Source of the DNA: Acidilobaceae archaeon | GTDB taxonomy: Archaea; Thermoproteota; Thermoprotei_A; Sulfolobales; Acidilobaceae | Assembly: GCA_027037535.1 (NCBI GenBank) | Contig: JALVZQ010000008.1 | Location: 235,962-299,961 of the forward strand | Reading direction: 5' to 3' | DNA length: 64,000 nucleotides | Part shown: positions 26,980 through 36,347 of the stretch, piece by piece | How positions within the stretch are numbered: position 1 is the first letter of the stretch | Layout of the letters: each line of letters starts with the position of its first letter | Notes under the pieces: generated by a model | The model's input: the letters and a program-made list of their open reading frames with translations, nothing else | Database searches by the model: none | Told to the model about the DNA's origin: nothing | Translations under genes and position numbers: made by a program

Positions 26980-27924
26980 GTGGCCCTGTATAACTTGAAG
27001 GGGAGAAGCCTCTCCTGCTTGACCGAGTATTCTCCCGACGAGATAAGAGCCATTATAGAGACAGGCCTGGACTTTAAGAGGAGATATTATGCAGGCGAGA
27101 AAGTAATCCCTGTACTCGAAGGTAGATCTATCGCGATGATATTCGAGAAACCCAGCACACGTACACGAGTAAGCTTCGAGGTGGCAGCTACCCAGCTGGC
27201 CGCTCGTGCTCTTTATCTTAACTGGCGGGATCTCCAGCTAGGGCGGGGCGAGACCATCGCGGATACTGCGAGGGTCTTGTCTAGATACGTGGACGGTATA
27301 GTTGCACGTGTAAAGGAGCACTCTAAGATAGAAGAGCTCGCCAGATACGCGGATGTCCCAGTGATTAATGCCTTGAGCGACCTCAGCCATCCATGCCAAG
27401 CCCTCGGAGACTATATGACTATCTTCGAGAAGCTCGGCAGGTTGAAGGGAGTAACATTAGTATTCGTAGGTGACGGAAGCGACAACGTATTGCACAGCCT
27501 ACTCGTTGCTGGAGCCAAGCTGGGAGTCAACATAAGGATCGCCTCGCCTCCCCAGTTAAGGCCGGACGAGAAGATACTTGCTAGTGCTAGGCAGGCGGCG
27601 GCCGAGTCGGGTGCATCAATAGAGTTCTACGAGGATCCCTACGAGGCGGTCAAGGGAGCAGACGTGGTATATACTGATGTATGGGTGAGCATGGGCCAGG
27701 AAGAGCAGAGAGAGGCCAAGATAAGGCTCCTAAGATCGTATCAGGTGAACGAGAGGCTCATGGAGCATGCTGGGAGCAAGGCTGTATTCATGCATTGTCT
27801 ACCCGCCCATAGGGGAGAAGAGGTCACAGACGAGGTTATGGACGGGGAGAGGAGCCTGGTATGGGATCAGGCAGAAAACAGGCTTCACATCCAGAAAGCG
27901 ATACTGGCCTTGCTGCTACGCTAG
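26980..27924 (+). CDS. argF: ornithine carbamoyltransferase
   Basis: Joins carbamoyl phosphate and ornithine to give citrulline, or runs backward in arginine breakdown. The 314-residue protein has the carbamoyl-phosphate site STRTR (59-63), [17 protein letters not shown], the ornithine loop SMGQEEQ and [15 protein letters not shown]. The start is GTG with GGTGA upstream. A carbamate kinase gene lies 6 kb away on the other strand. Together they would give the citrulline-to-ATP half of the arginine deiminase route, although synthesis is equally possible. It overlaps the convergent Sua5 gene by 9 bases. Confidence 0.94.
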   Translation: MALYNLKGRSLSCLTEYSPDEIRAIIETGLDFKRRYYAGEKVIPVLEGRSIAMIFEKPSTRTRVSFEVAATQLAARALYLNWRDLQLGRGETIADTARVLSRYVDGIVARVKEHSKIEELARYADVPVINALSDLSHPCQALGDYMTIFEKLGRLKGVTLVFVGDGSDNVLHSLLVAGAKLGVNIRIASPPQLRPDEKILASARQAAAESGASIEFYEDPYEAVKGADVVYTDVWVSMGQEEQREAKIRLLRSYQVNERLMEHAGSKAVFMHCLPAHRGEEVTDEVMDGERSLVWDQAENRLHIQKAILALLLR

Positions 27925-28548
27925 GCCTAATGTTTCCTCTAATTCTTCCCTAGTAATGTATCCTTCTCTATACACGATTGGTTTCTCTCCAGTAGTATCT
28001 ACCACCGTGCTAGGAGCACGTCTATAGGTAGGGCCCGAGTCGATATAGAGATCTACAAGCTCTCCTAGCTGTGAGACAGACTCATAGACTGTTACAGGCG
28101 ACTCCCTGCCCGACTTATTGGCGCTGGTACCAACTATTACTCCTCCGAGCTCCCTGGCGAGGATCCTTGTGAGCGGGCAGTCGGGGAGTCTTACACCGAT
28201 CTTGTTCCATCGAGATAGATGGCCTGGCAGAGAGTCCTTAGCCCTTGCTACGAGCGTCAATGGCCCGGGCCAGTACTCGAGGGCTAAGCGCCAGAAGAGG
28301 GGGGAGGGCTCTATAGTCTTGAGTGCGTGATGGGATTCCCCTAGCAGTAGGGGAAGTGGCTTGTCGCGTGGCCTCTCCTTTATTGTGTAAACCTGGTCGA
28401 GCGCAGAAATGTTGAAGGGGTCGGCGAGTAAGCCGTATAATGTGTCTGTAGCTGCTACTACTACGCCCCCGTTCCTGAGGACTCTTACTGCTTCTTCTAT
28501 AACTTTCCTGTCGGGGCAGTGGCAGTCTGCTTCGAGTATTCTTACCAT
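27916..28548 (-). CDS. L-threonylcarbamoyladenylate synthase (TsaC/Sua5)
   Basis: YrdC-fold enzyme that makes threonylcarbamoyl-AMP from threonine, bicarbonate and ATP, the donor for tRNA t6A. At 210 residues it is the short form. The family features are the N-terminal [17 protein letters not shown], the basic [13 protein letters not shown] site, [19 protein letters not shown] and [12 protein letters not shown] possible KEOPS subunit (Cgi121-like) of the same pathway is encoded at 7.4-7.8 kb. A C-terminal Sua5 domain is absent. Confidence 0.93.
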   Translation of the reverse strand: MVRILEADCHCPDRKVIEEAVRVLRNGGVVVAATDTLYGLLADPFNISALDQVYTIKERPRDKPLPLLLGESHHALKTIEPSPLFWRLALEYWPGPLTLVARAKDSLPGHLSRWNKIGVRLPDCPLTRILARELGGVIVGTSANKSGRESPVTVYESVSQLGELVDLYIDSGPTYRRAPSTVVDTTGEKPIVYREGYITREELEETLGLA

Positions 28549-28642
28549 ATGGGTGTTCCCTCCGAGCCGTATATTGTTATACTATTGGGCTAAGACAATA
28601 TAAGTTCGTCCAGACACTGGAAGGAATAACGGGTTAAAGAGA

Positions 28643-29764
28643 ATGGCAAGGACGACGGTGGATATAGAGAAACTACAGGTGACGAAGCGGCAGCTGAAGA
28701 GTATACTGAAGGAACTCAAACAGTGGAGTGCGCCTGCCACAGTGCTACTGAGCCTCTATATACCGCCTGGTAGGCCCATAAGCGATGTTATGAATCTTCT
28801 CAGACAAGAGTACTCTATAACAGACAACATAAAGTTGAAGAGAACCCGGCAGGCGGTTAAAAGAGCGCTTGCCGCGGCTATGGATAGGCTCCAGATGATA
28901 CCGAAGGTCCCGCCTAATGGACTAGTATTATTCTGTGGAGAGAACATGGATACAGGCGACTTCATATGCTATGTATTCAGCCCACCGGAGAAGGTCCCAG
29001 TATTCTATTATAGGACGGATAAGAGGTTTATCACGGACTTCCTAGACGAGATGGTTGAGGCCGAGGACGTAATAGGCATATTGATCGTGGAGAGGGATCA
29101 GGGAACCATAGGCGTATTGAAGGGTACTAGGCTAGAGGTTCTCGAAGAGATAAGCGATTATATACCGGGCAAGCACAAGATGGGTGGGCAGAGCCAGAGG
29201 AGATTCGATCGAATAATAGAACAGATGGTTGACAACTTCTTCAAGAGGTTTGCAGAGCACGCAGGGAGACAGCTCCTACCATATCTTGAGAAAGGCAAGC
29301 TGAAAGGAATAATCGTTGCCGGCCCGGGGCTTGCAAAGAGTGACTTTGTAAAAGGCAAGTACCTCGACTATAGGCTCCAACAACTCGTCTCGAGGGATCT
29401 CGTTGATGTAGCATACCAGGGAGATCAGGGCTTGAAAGAAGTCGTGATGAAAGCCTCTAGCATAGTTCAGGTGCAAAAATATAGGGACGCTATAAATGCA
29501 CTCGAGGAATTCAAGAAGCATCTCGCAAAAGATACTGGAATGGTCGTCTATGGAGAAAAAGAAGTCGAGGAAGCAGTAAACATGGGGATGGTTAAGACAA
29601 TACTAGTCCACGAGGATAGAGAGGACGTCGACGTGTGGAAGGAGAAAGGTAAGCTAAGCGGCGCCGATGTAATAGTAGTTCCTAGCAGTCTGCCGGAGGC
29701 AGAATGGTTCAAGAACACGTTCGGGGGACTCGCCGGGATCCTGAGATATAAGATTAGAAGATAG
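28643..29764 (+). CDS. prf1: peptide chain release factor aRF1
   Basis: Decodes all stop codons and releases the protein. The N domain has NIKL (62-65) in the place of eukaryotic NIKS, the M domain has GKHKMGGQSQRR with the catalytic Gly181-Gly182-Gln183, and the C domain follows. The 373-residue length is the archaeal one. It stands alone, with AT-rich sequence and TATA-like TATAAG in front. The NadM gene ends just after its stop on the other strand. Confidence 0.95.
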   Translation: MARTTVDIEKLQVTKRQLKSILKELKQWSAPATVLLSLYIPPGRPISDVMNLLRQEYSITDNIKLKRTRQAVKRALAAAMDRLQMIPKVPPNGLVLFCGENMDTGDFICYVFSPPEKVPVFYYRTDKRFITDFLDEMVEAEDVIGILIVERDQGTIGVLKGTRLEVLEEISDYIPGKHKMGGQSQRRFDRIIEQMVDNFFKRFAEHAGRQLLPYLEKGKLKGIIVAGPGLAKSDFVKGKYLDYRLQQLVSRDLVDVAYQGDQGLKEVVMKASSIVQVQKYRDAINALEEFKKHLAKDTGMVVYGEKEVEEAVNMGMVKTILVHEDREDVDVWKEKGKLSGADVIVVPSSLPEAEWFKNTFGGLAGILRYKIRR

Positions 29765-30310
29765 CTAGTCGGAGGCGAGTGATTTTCTAAGCCTCTCTAT
29801 GGCCCCGATCTCTAAAAGGAACTCTGCTGTTGACGGAGTAACGGTCTCTATCCATCTCGGATCTCCCTTTGCCATGAGCATCCTTATGCGTTCTCCCCTC
29901 CATTCGTCCCTGTTAAATATGGGGGGCTGGACTACTCCTATTCCCGCATCCTCGAAGATCTTTGATATTACCGGGTTCCTTGTCATTATAACGTCTACCC
30001 GGGGCACGTATGATAACACGTAGTAGACGCTCCCTATGCTTGTTTCAAGAGTCCTGATGGTTGCCGTGATGAATCTCTCGAGGGGAAGGCCCTCGTCTCT
30101 CAGCGAGAGCCTTATCATCTCTATACGTTCTCCTGCAGTGAAAGGGTTCCTAGGAGTATAGTTTTCTGAAGCCATACCGACTAAGAAGACTATTTCGTCG
30201 TATCCCTGGTCTAGCGCCCATTTCACTATTGCGAGATGTCCTTTATGGAATGGCTGGAATCGTCCGAAGATTAGAGCTCTTCTCGGTCCACGCTTCACTA
30301 TTCCTGTCAC
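29765..30310 (-). CDS. nadM: nicotinamide-nucleotide adenylyltransferase (archaeal NadM)
   Basis: Transfers AMP to NMN, giving NAD. The HIGH-type motif is FGRFQPFHKGH (residues 16-26), followed by MASENYTPRNPFTAGERIEMI and the C-terminal MAKGDPRWIETVTPSTAEFL. Length 181. It is convergent with the aRF1 gene and touches its stop codon. NAD synthetase of the same pathway is in the cofactor operon at 57.7 kb. Confidence 0.93.
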   Translation of the reverse strand: MTGIVKRGPRRALIFGRFQPFHKGHLAIVKWALDQGYDEIVFLVGMASENYTPRNPFTAGERIEMIRLSLRDEGLPLERFITATIRTLETSIGSVYYVLSYVPRVDVIMTRNPVISKIFEDAGIGVVQPPIFNRDEWRGERIRMLMAKGDPRWIETVTPSTAEFLLEIGAIERLRKSLASD

Positions 30311-30496
30311 CTATGGTCTCTAATTATTACTGTTCTAGAATCCAAGCAGGTTCTTCGGAGGTGCTTGGTTCTTCCGGGCTCTTTGATTGTTCGGGGCAAC
30401 TATATAATGTTAAGGGTTCATGTCTCGGCGATTAAATATAATCTTGTTAAACCTTATAGGCTCTATTTAACCAGTATCAAGGGTGGTGGATAGGTC

Positions 30497-30835
30497 ATGG
30501 AAAACGAGCACGAGTTAACAGAGAGAGAGCATATAACTAAGAACCTTAAGGTAGTATACGAGGATCCCGAGATAGTTGTTTATACGGCCCCTACGGAGGA
30601 TGAACTCAAAGAAATACTGCTTGATCTCCTGCACAAGAATGAGAAGATGAATATTAGACAGCTACACAGCTACTTGTCAGGGCTTGCAAGCGAGGATAAG
30701 ATTAGGTATGCTCTGGGGCGCTTAATAAAGGAGAATCTCGTAGCGGTTGATAGAGAAGGATACTATTATCTAGCAGGACTTTACGGTCCAGAAGAAGAGA
30801 TTTATGAGGAGCCCGAAGACTATCCCTTGATATAA
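30497..30835 (+). CDS. small winged-helix-like acidic protein, unknown
   Basis: 112 residues, very acidic at both ends. The middle (about 38-92: ELKEILLDLLHKNEKMNIRQLHSYLSGLASEDKIRYALGRLIKENLV, then a wing DREGYYYLA) looks like a winged helix. ATG is preceded by GGGTGGTGGAT. The divergent 186-base region upstream is AT-rich, with nothing else seen. The partner is unknown; acidity suggests protein rather than DNA contact. Confidence 0.7.
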   Translation: MENEHELTEREHITKNLKVVYEDPEIVVYTAPTEDELKEILLDLLHKNEKMNIRQLHSYLSGLASEDKIRYALGRLIKENLVAVDREGYYYLAGLYGPEEEIYEEPEDYPLI

Positions 30836-30913
30836 GGGAACTCTCTTTCTTTATCCTATCTTGCCATTGGCTAGGCACCGAGAAAAACATGTAGGTCACA
30901 CTTATTACTGCAA

Positions 30914-31210
30914 TTATATAAAGTAGGCCTGGTTCACAACGTCTTGGAAATCATTAGGCAATACCTTCTTCCTTGACTTGTAGTAGTCGTAGACTTTTTC
31001 CAGGAACTTTGTGAAGACGGGGCATCCATCGAATTTACCGTCTCTATCACACCTACCTGTTCGTCCCTCTACGGTTACCATAAGTAGACACTGGCCTGTT
31101 TTCTTATCGTAGTACGGACATAGTTTATGGTATCTCTTGGCGCTCTTTATCATTTTTTCGATCCATTTCTTCTTGAACGCGTCCTGTCCTTCTGGGGCTT
31201 GACCCGCCAT
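30914..31210 (-). CDS. small four-cysteine protein, unknown
   Basis: 98 residues with Cys at CPYYDKKTGQC, GRCDRDG and GCPVF, all within 35 residues, probably a metal or Fe-S site. The remainder is basic and helical. GGAGGTG precedes the ATG. The family looks archaeal, but I cannot name it. Transcribed alone. Confidence 0.7.
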   Translation of the reverse strand: MAGQAPEGQDAFKKKWIEKMIKSAKRYHKLCPYYDKKTGQCLLMVTVEGRTGRCDRDGKFDGCPVFTKFLEKVYDYYKSRKKVLPNDFQDVVNQAYFI

Positions 31211-31342
31211 TTTAATTCACCTCCGTTTTAGGAATATGGCTTATGCGCCGCGCTAGAGACTAAGCCTCTCCTAAATGATTTAGAGAGTGTCTAGTAACCT
31301 TAAAAATTTAGTAATTAAACATTATGATGAAGCAATAATCTT

Positions 31343-31918
31343 CTAAAAGAGGAATAATATGATGCTTAGAAGCATATCGATTCCCCATCTCTTTCTATCT
31401 AGTTTGATGATTTTGCTACCGTCCAGTGGGGGTATAGGTATAAGGTTGAAGAGAGCCATCCACGCATTAACACTCATGATTCCAAGAAAGAAGGGGTTTC
31501 CAGATATATGATATATTAGGAATGATAGTAATCCTATAGCTATGTTTGATTCGGGGCCGGCTGCTACAGAGTTTAACATGGCTTTCTCTACATTAGGAGT
31601 ATAACTGTATACTAGAGTTTTAACATATCCCGGAGCTAGTATAACTATGCCCGGAAGGAAGCCCGTTAGAAAAGTTATGAATAGACCCGGAGTATATGCG
31701 ATGAATTCGGTCTTGAAGCCGTATTTTGCTCCGACGAACCTGTGCGCTGCCTCGTGTATTATGAAGCCTGTTAGGACCCCTATGAATATACTGCTAGTAT
31801 AGAATTGAGGGTTTACTATATTATTTATTTTTCCGAGTGAAACAGTTATAGCAGCTATTCCTAGGATCCATGAGACGGGTTCTCTTATTTCTTTGCCGGT
31901 GAACATTATGATTAGCAC
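31343..31918 (-). CDS. M50-family (site-2 protease-like) membrane metallopeptidase
   Basis: 191-residue polytopic membrane protein with the zinc site HEAAH (about 55-59) in a membrane segment and the second motif NLIPIPPLDGSK (about 158-169) that supplies the third ligand. At least five hydrophobic segments. Members cut membrane-bound proteins. The substrate is unknown. It lacks PDZ and CBS domains. The 158-base stretch upstream is very AT-rich. Confidence 0.88.
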   Translation of the reverse strand: MLIIMFTGKEIREPVSWILGIAAITVSLGKINNIVNPQFYTSSIFIGVLTGFIIHEAAHRFVGAKYGFKTEFIAYTPGLFITFLTGFLPGIVILAPGYVKTLVYSYTPNVEKAMLNSVAAGPESNIAIGLLSFLIYHISGNPFFLGIMSVNAWMALFNLIPIPPLDGSKIIKLDRKRWGIDMLLSIILFLF

Positions 31919-32076
31919 CCTTGAAGAGAGTTAGAGATCTGGTGTATAACTTTTTATACCAAAAATATTTTATTAATAAAAATATTTTTTAAAATTAACA
32001 TTTCAATATAGACCTGGAAACGTGATTATCCCCTTATATCTGTAGAGGTCGAAAAACTCATCAGAAGGGAGGGGGC

Positions 32077-32433
32077 ATGCTGACCGATCCACTAGGCGAC
32101 GCATTACTGTGCGATCTTAGAAGAACTATAGAGAAGCTGGAGAAGCTACGTGATAAAGCCAGCGAGATCAACAATTACTACCTGTTGGAGGCGGTTGATA
32201 GTTGGAGACCTGTCATGTATAATATCTACAATAGAATGAATACGCTTGTAGAGGATCTCCACAAGAATCCATATGCGGCTGAGTTCTCGGCTTGTGGACT
32301 TATGAATGAAATAGATTTGGCGATACAGAAGCATCATTCGAGTAGATATTCGTATCTCTCTGGATATCTGGCGAGATTACTTCTTAGGATACGAGAATAT
32401 GCCAGACAGTTATGCGAGGAAAATTCTGTCTAG
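32077..32433 (+). CDS. small helical protein, unknown
   Basis: 118 residues, with helical heptads (LRRTIEKLEKLRDKASEI) and three cysteines. No membrane segment and no motif that I recognise. ATG is preceded by GGGAGGGGG, an excellent ribosome binding site, which supports translation. Alone between AT-rich spacers of about 160 and 180 bases that show nothing else. Confidence 0.65.
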   Translation: MLTDPLGDALLCDLRRTIEKLEKLRDKASEINNYYLLEAVDSWRPVMYNIYNRMNTLVEDLHKNPYAAEFSACGLMNEIDLAIQKHHSSRYSYLSGYLARLLLRIREYARQLCEENSV

Positions 32434-32615
32434 ATAATATAATTATGGAATTAGCGCTGAAGACTAGTCCGTAACAGGTGAATATTCTTCTTAGCGTAGT
32501 TATATTCTCGGGTTTGCTATTAATAATTGTTTAATTATACTATTGAGATAGGAATTAACCATATCTTTATGTACTCCTAGAGACATTCTATTATAATATA
32601 ATGGGGTGATAGAAA

Positions 32616-33068
32616 GTGACTACAGAGAACACCTTCGAGGTAGACTTCACTAAGGTTCCCATAAAACCTATGGGCGCCAAAGAAGTAAGAGAACTAGAAA
32701 TAGCACTTATCATAGGAACACTATTCCGACAGGATGTACTAAAGGAGGTACTAGATCCAAAAGAATTCACGACATGGGTAGATAGCCTTGCAGTAGCAGC
32801 CGGAGCCCTTGCTAGAGACAAGGCAGGATATCCCATATCAAAGATCGCCGAGGAACTAGGCAGGACAGAAGCTACGATTAGAAATCATCTCCAGGGCAAG
32901 ACAAAAGCCGGAAAACTAGTGCTCGAGACCTATGACATGCTGAAGAGAGGAAAGCTACAGCTGGCAATACCGGTAGCAGGATGCGATACAAAGGAGCTGG
33001 AAGAACTACGCGCCAAGCTATCAAAGGTAAAGGAGACTCTAGAGAAATTATTAGAAGAGCTTAAGTAG
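32616..33068 (+). CDS. helix-turn-helix regulator-like protein
   Basis: 150 residues. The central helix-turn-helix is GYPISKIAEELGRTEATIRNHLQGKTKAGKLV (about 70-101), and the C-terminal LRAKLSKVKETLEKLLEEL is a coiled coil, suggesting a dimer or larger assembly. GTG start with a near-perfect GGGGTGAT seven bases upstream. The first gene after a divergent AT-rich spacer. A DNA target cannot be read from the sequence. I believe relatives occur in many crenarchaea. Confidence 0.72.
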   Translation: MTTENTFEVDFTKVPIKPMGAKEVRELEIALIIGTLFRQDVLKEVLDPKEFTTWVDSLAVAAGALARDKAGYPISKIAEELGRTEATIRNHLQGKTKAGKLVLETYDMLKRGKLQLAIPVAGCDTKELEELRAKLSKVKETLEKLLEELK

Positions 33069-33133
33069 CTCTGAGGCTCCCTCCCTATATTTTTACTCTA
33101 CTCTTATTATTGTCCGGGTGGTGAGAAAATACA

Positions 33134-33361
33134 TTGAAGAAGCCAATGTATACAGCTATACACGCAATATATCATAGGCCATCCTCGGGATGCGAGTTCT
33201 TCGAATACGAGGAGGCAGAAGGATACTACTTGGTAAAATGCAAGGTTCTAGGAAGATATCTTACAAAGGACGCGGCTATAAAATGCGAGAACTACTGGCG
33301 TACTTGTCCATATAGGAAAATAGGCCTTCAGATGATGGAGGTTGAGGAGACTACATCCTGA
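33134..33361 (+). CDS. small four-cysteine protein, unknown
   Basis: 75 residues, four cysteines (GCEFF, VKCKV, IKCEN, TCPYR), plausibly a zinc site. TTG start after GGTGGTGAGAAAA. The 3' end overlaps the convergent 118-residue gene by 11 bases. I do not recognise the family. Confidence 0.65.
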   Translation: MKKPMYTAIHAIYHRPSSGCEFFEYEEAEGYYLVKCKVLGRYLTKDAAIKCENYWRTCPYRKIGLQMMEVEETTS

Positions 33362-33707
33362 GTCTCCTGACTGAGACTCCGAGCTCTTTTGCTTTCTCGC
33401 GTACCTCGCCCGTTAGCTTGGGACCGCCTCCATAGAGGACGAGTAGTGGTTTGCCTTCTAACTCTTTTGCAGCGGATGCGAGGTTATCTAATACTTCTAG
33501 GGGAACATTGCTTGATTTCTCGTATACTTTCACTACTAGTTTCTCTCCCTTCTTAGACGCGATAAAGTTATACTTGGCTCCTGGATCAACGTCGATATTC
33601 TCGCTTATCTTGTAGCCTGCAGTTCTATAGCTGGCAGCTACTTTTCCAACGGATCCGTACTTAGATGCAAGTTTCTTTGCTTCAAATGCCTCTCGTGCTG
33701 TGACCAT
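33351..33707 (-). CDS. restriction-endonuclease-fold-like protein lacking catalytic residues
   Basis: 118 residues. N-terminal helix pair, then KYNFIASKKGEKLVVKVYEKSS, a helix, and the strand-turn PLLVLYGGGPKLTGEVREKAKELGVSVRRL. The strand-strand-helix-strand order is that of Mrr/Holliday-nuclease-like folds, but the usual Asp and Glu-x-Lys positions are absent (KLVVKVY), so I suggest a non-catalytic relative. This is inference from pattern only. Alone on its strand. Confidence 0.55.
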   Translation of the reverse strand: MVTAREAFEAKKLASKYGSVGKVAASYRTAGYKISENIDVDPGAKYNFIASKKGEKLVVKVYEKSSNVPLEVLDNLASAAKELEGKPLLVLYGGGPKLTGEVREKAKELGVSVRRLRM

Positions 33708-33782
33708 TTCTATCTACACCCTCTTGAGACTGGTGTCTGCAGCTATTTTATAAAGGTTATAAAATAACGATGAGACGACAGT

Positions 33783-34706
33783 TCAGGGATATATTATCGT
33801 ACCGCTCTCTAGCCTGTATACTCGTGAAGCCTCCTCTAGGGCTCCTATAACAGCAGTATTTCCTGTATGCTCTACGTACTCGATTATTGCTTTTACCTTA
33901 GGACCCATGCTTCCCGGCGGGAAGAGTCCCTTCTCATAAAGTTCTTTGAGCTCGTCTTTGCTTATTTCTCTCAGCCATCTCTGCGTGGGTTTGCCATAGT
34001 CAATAGCTATGCCGGGAACGTCTGTTAGGATAACGAATCTATCGGCGTCGATTAGTCTGGCTAAGAGACTCGAGGCGAGATCTTTGTCTATAACGGCCTC
34101 CACAGGTGTTAGATCCTTGTCGACTGGGATTCCTCCGCCTCCCACGGCAACCGTTATAACGCCGTTCAACGCTAGGCTCCTAATAACGTTCTTCTCAACG
34201 ATATCGATGGGCCGAGGACTAGGTACGACTCTTCTCCATCCTCCTCGGGGATCAGGACGCATTATCCATCCTTTTTCTCTTGATAATCTCTCGGCTTCTT
34301 CGCGGCTATAGTATGATCCTACGAATTTTGTCGGGTTTGTGAATGCCGGATCGTTCTTATCTACCACGACCCTGGTAACTATACTAACTACGTCTCTTCT
34401 AACTCGGAGCTTGGCTAGGTATTTGGAAAGAGAATGTTGTAGTAGGTATCCTATCCATCCTTGTGTCATTGCGACCGCGATATCAAGAGACTGCCTTGGC
34501 TTCGAGGCGGGGAGGGATTCGAATGCTTCGAGCAGATATCCGACTTGCGGACCATTTCCATGTGTAATCACTAGGCTAATTCCTTCTCTAGCTATTTCAG
34601 CTAGCTGTTCAGCGGCTAAGGAGACGTTTCGCCATTGCTCTTCTGGGTGTCCGGAGTCTTTCTTTCTTAGGAGAGCGTTTCCTCCTAAGGCAATTACTAC
34701 GAGCAT
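33783..34706 (-). CDS. arcC: carbamate kinase
   Basis: Amino-acid-kinase-fold enzyme that interconverts carbamoyl phosphate plus ADP and carbamate plus ATP. The N-terminal VIALGGNALL, then VITHGNGPQVGYLL, the central VGGGGIPVD and FVILTDVPGIAIDYG, and PPGSMGPKVKAIIEYV are all in place in 307 residues. In hyperthermophiles this type can also supply carbamoyl phosphate for biosynthesis. Ornithine carbamoyltransferase lies 6 kb upstream. It is followed on the same strand 87 bases away by the COG2403-like gene. Confidence 0.93.
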   Translation of the reverse strand: MLVVIALGGNALLRKKDSGHPEEQWRNVSLAAEQLAEIAREGISLVITHGNGPQVGYLLEAFESLPASKPRQSLDIAVAMTQGWIGYLLQHSLSKYLAKLRVRRDVVSIVTRVVVDKNDPAFTNPTKFVGSYYSREEAERLSREKGWIMRPDPRGGWRRVVPSPRPIDIVEKNVIRSLALNGVITVAVGGGGIPVDKDLTPVEAVIDKDLASSLLARLIDADRFVILTDVPGIAIDYGKPTQRWLREISKDELKELYEKGLFPPGSMGPKVKAIIEYVEHTGNTAVIGALEEASRVYRLESGTIIYP

Positions 34707-34793
34707 CGCGTCTTACCCGCCAAACAGTTCCAGACGAAACAATATGATTGTATTCTAGGTGTTCTAGGTATCTATGTGAAAGGTGAAAGAGTG

Positions 34794-36146
34794 TTAGAAG
34801 TGAAGCTTGTTCTTTACACGGTCTAGGAATGTGTTTATCATGTCGGCTATCGTGGGCCCTTCGATTATCTTTATATCATACTTTACTTGGACTATTGGCT
34901 TGTTTACTTTTACTAGGCGCTCCAATTTTATCGGTGTACCTGCTACTATTACATCTGCTGGGACAGCGTTGAGCGTTTCTTCTAGATCTTTTATCTGTTG
35001 GGGACTATAACCTGTGCTGGGTACAACGTTCTTCATATGGGGGTATTCCTGGAACATTTTTGCGATTATACCCTTAGCGTAGGGTCGAGGATCTACTATT
35101 TCGGCACCATACTTTTGTGCAGCAACGTATCCTGCCCCGTAGGGTGCGCCTCCATGTGTTACCGTCGGAGAGTCTTCTACTACAACTACTTTCTTTCCTT
35201 CTAGTAGCTCGGGTTTGTCTACTACTACTTCGCTTACAGCTAGGCTGATCTCGGCTCTTGGATTAACTCGCTTAACGTTCTTCTTTATTGTTTCTACCGC
35301 GTCTTTCTCTGCTTGGTCGATCTTGTTGATTATGACTACGTCGGCGAGCCTCGTGTTCACCTCGCCGGGGAAGCTTCCGACTTCGTGGCCAGGCCTCATA
35401 GCGTCTGCTACTACTATCATATAGTCGGGAACATAGAAAGGCCAGTCGTTGTTTCCGCCGTCCCAGAGTATGATGTCGGCTTCGGATTCGGCTTGTCTAA
35501 GTATCTCTCCATAGTCTATACCGGCGTATACTATTAAGCCCATATCTAGGTAGTGCTCGTATTCTTCTCGTTCTTCGATAGTAACATTATATTTGTCTAG
35601 GTCCTCGTATGTCTCGAATCTCTGCACTGCCATTTTTACTAGGTCTCCATACGCCATTGGGTGGCGGACTGGGACCACTTTCAATCCTCTCCCAGTTAGC
35701 TCTTTTACTACAGCTCTTGATACGCTACTCTTCCCTGCTCCAGTTCTAACGGCAGTTACTGCTATCACAGGTTTAGCACTTTCTAGCATCGTGTCTCTTG
35801 GTCCTAGGATCTTGAAGGTGGCTCCTGAGGAGAGCGCTGCGCTGAGCTTATTTCCGAGATCAGTATAGAGAAGGTCGCTGTATGCTAGGACTATCTCGTC
35901 TACTCCTTCCCTAGAAGCTACTGTGACGAGGTCTTCTTCAGGGATTATTGGTATTCCAGAGGGATATAGTTTGCCTGCTAGCTCAGGCGGATAACGACGT
36001 CCCTCTATGCCAGGGATCTGAGTAGCGGTGAACGCGACTACACGGTAGTCGGGGTTGTCCCTGTAGAAAACGTTAAAGTTGTGGAAGTCTCGTCCTCCAG
36101 CTCCCATAATGATAACTTTCTTTGGCCGTGCCATAGAGAACACCAT
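34794..36146 (-). CDS. cyclic 2,3-diphosphoglycerate synthase-like P-loop protein
   Basis: 450 residues. Rossmann-like N-terminus (KKVIIMGAGGRDFHNFN), P-loop TAVRTGAGKSS (about 131-141), D-x-x-G-like DGGNNDWPFY and NKID (about 277-280). This is the COG2403 family, often labelled cyclic 2,3-diphosphoglycerate synthase, the maker of a thermoprotectant. Its function outside methanogens is less sure. ATG at 36146 or at 36134 (MARPKK). It lies directly upstream of carbamate kinase on the same strand. Confidence 0.85.
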   Translation of the reverse strand: MVFSMARPKKVIIMGAGGRDFHNFNVFYRDNPDYRVVAFTATQIPGIEGRRYPPELAGKLYPSGIPIIPEEDLVTVASREGVDEIVLAYSDLLYTDLGNKLSAALSSGATFKILGPRDTMLESAKPVIAVTAVRTGAGKSSVSRAVVKELTGRGLKVVPVRHPMAYGDLVKMAVQRFETYEDLDKYNVTIEEREEYEHYLDMGLIVYAGIDYGEILRQAESEADIILWDGGNNDWPFYVPDYMIVVADAMRPGHEVGSFPGEVNTRLADVVIINKIDQAEKDAVETIKKNVKRVNPRAEISLAVSEVVVDKPELLEGKKVVVVEDSPTVTHGGAPYGAGYVAAQKYGAEIVDPRPYAKGIIAKMFQEYPHMKNVVPSTGYSPQQIKDLEETLNAVPADVIVAGTPIKLERLVKVNKPIVQVKYDIKIIEGPTIADMINTFLDRVKNKLHF

Positions 36147-36347
36147 GTTTCTTCGCTGCCGTTACGAGAATAAATAATAGAATATCATGTTCAGTTATGT
36201 GATCAAAGTGGGCGTAGGAGGTTTAAGGAATTCTATATTTTGTGATTCCTAGAAACTATAAAAATGAAGAAATAAAACAATAAGATCCTTATATGGTTCG
36301 AGACTAGTAATACTACATACACGGACGAGTATTGGAGGGGCTAGCGC

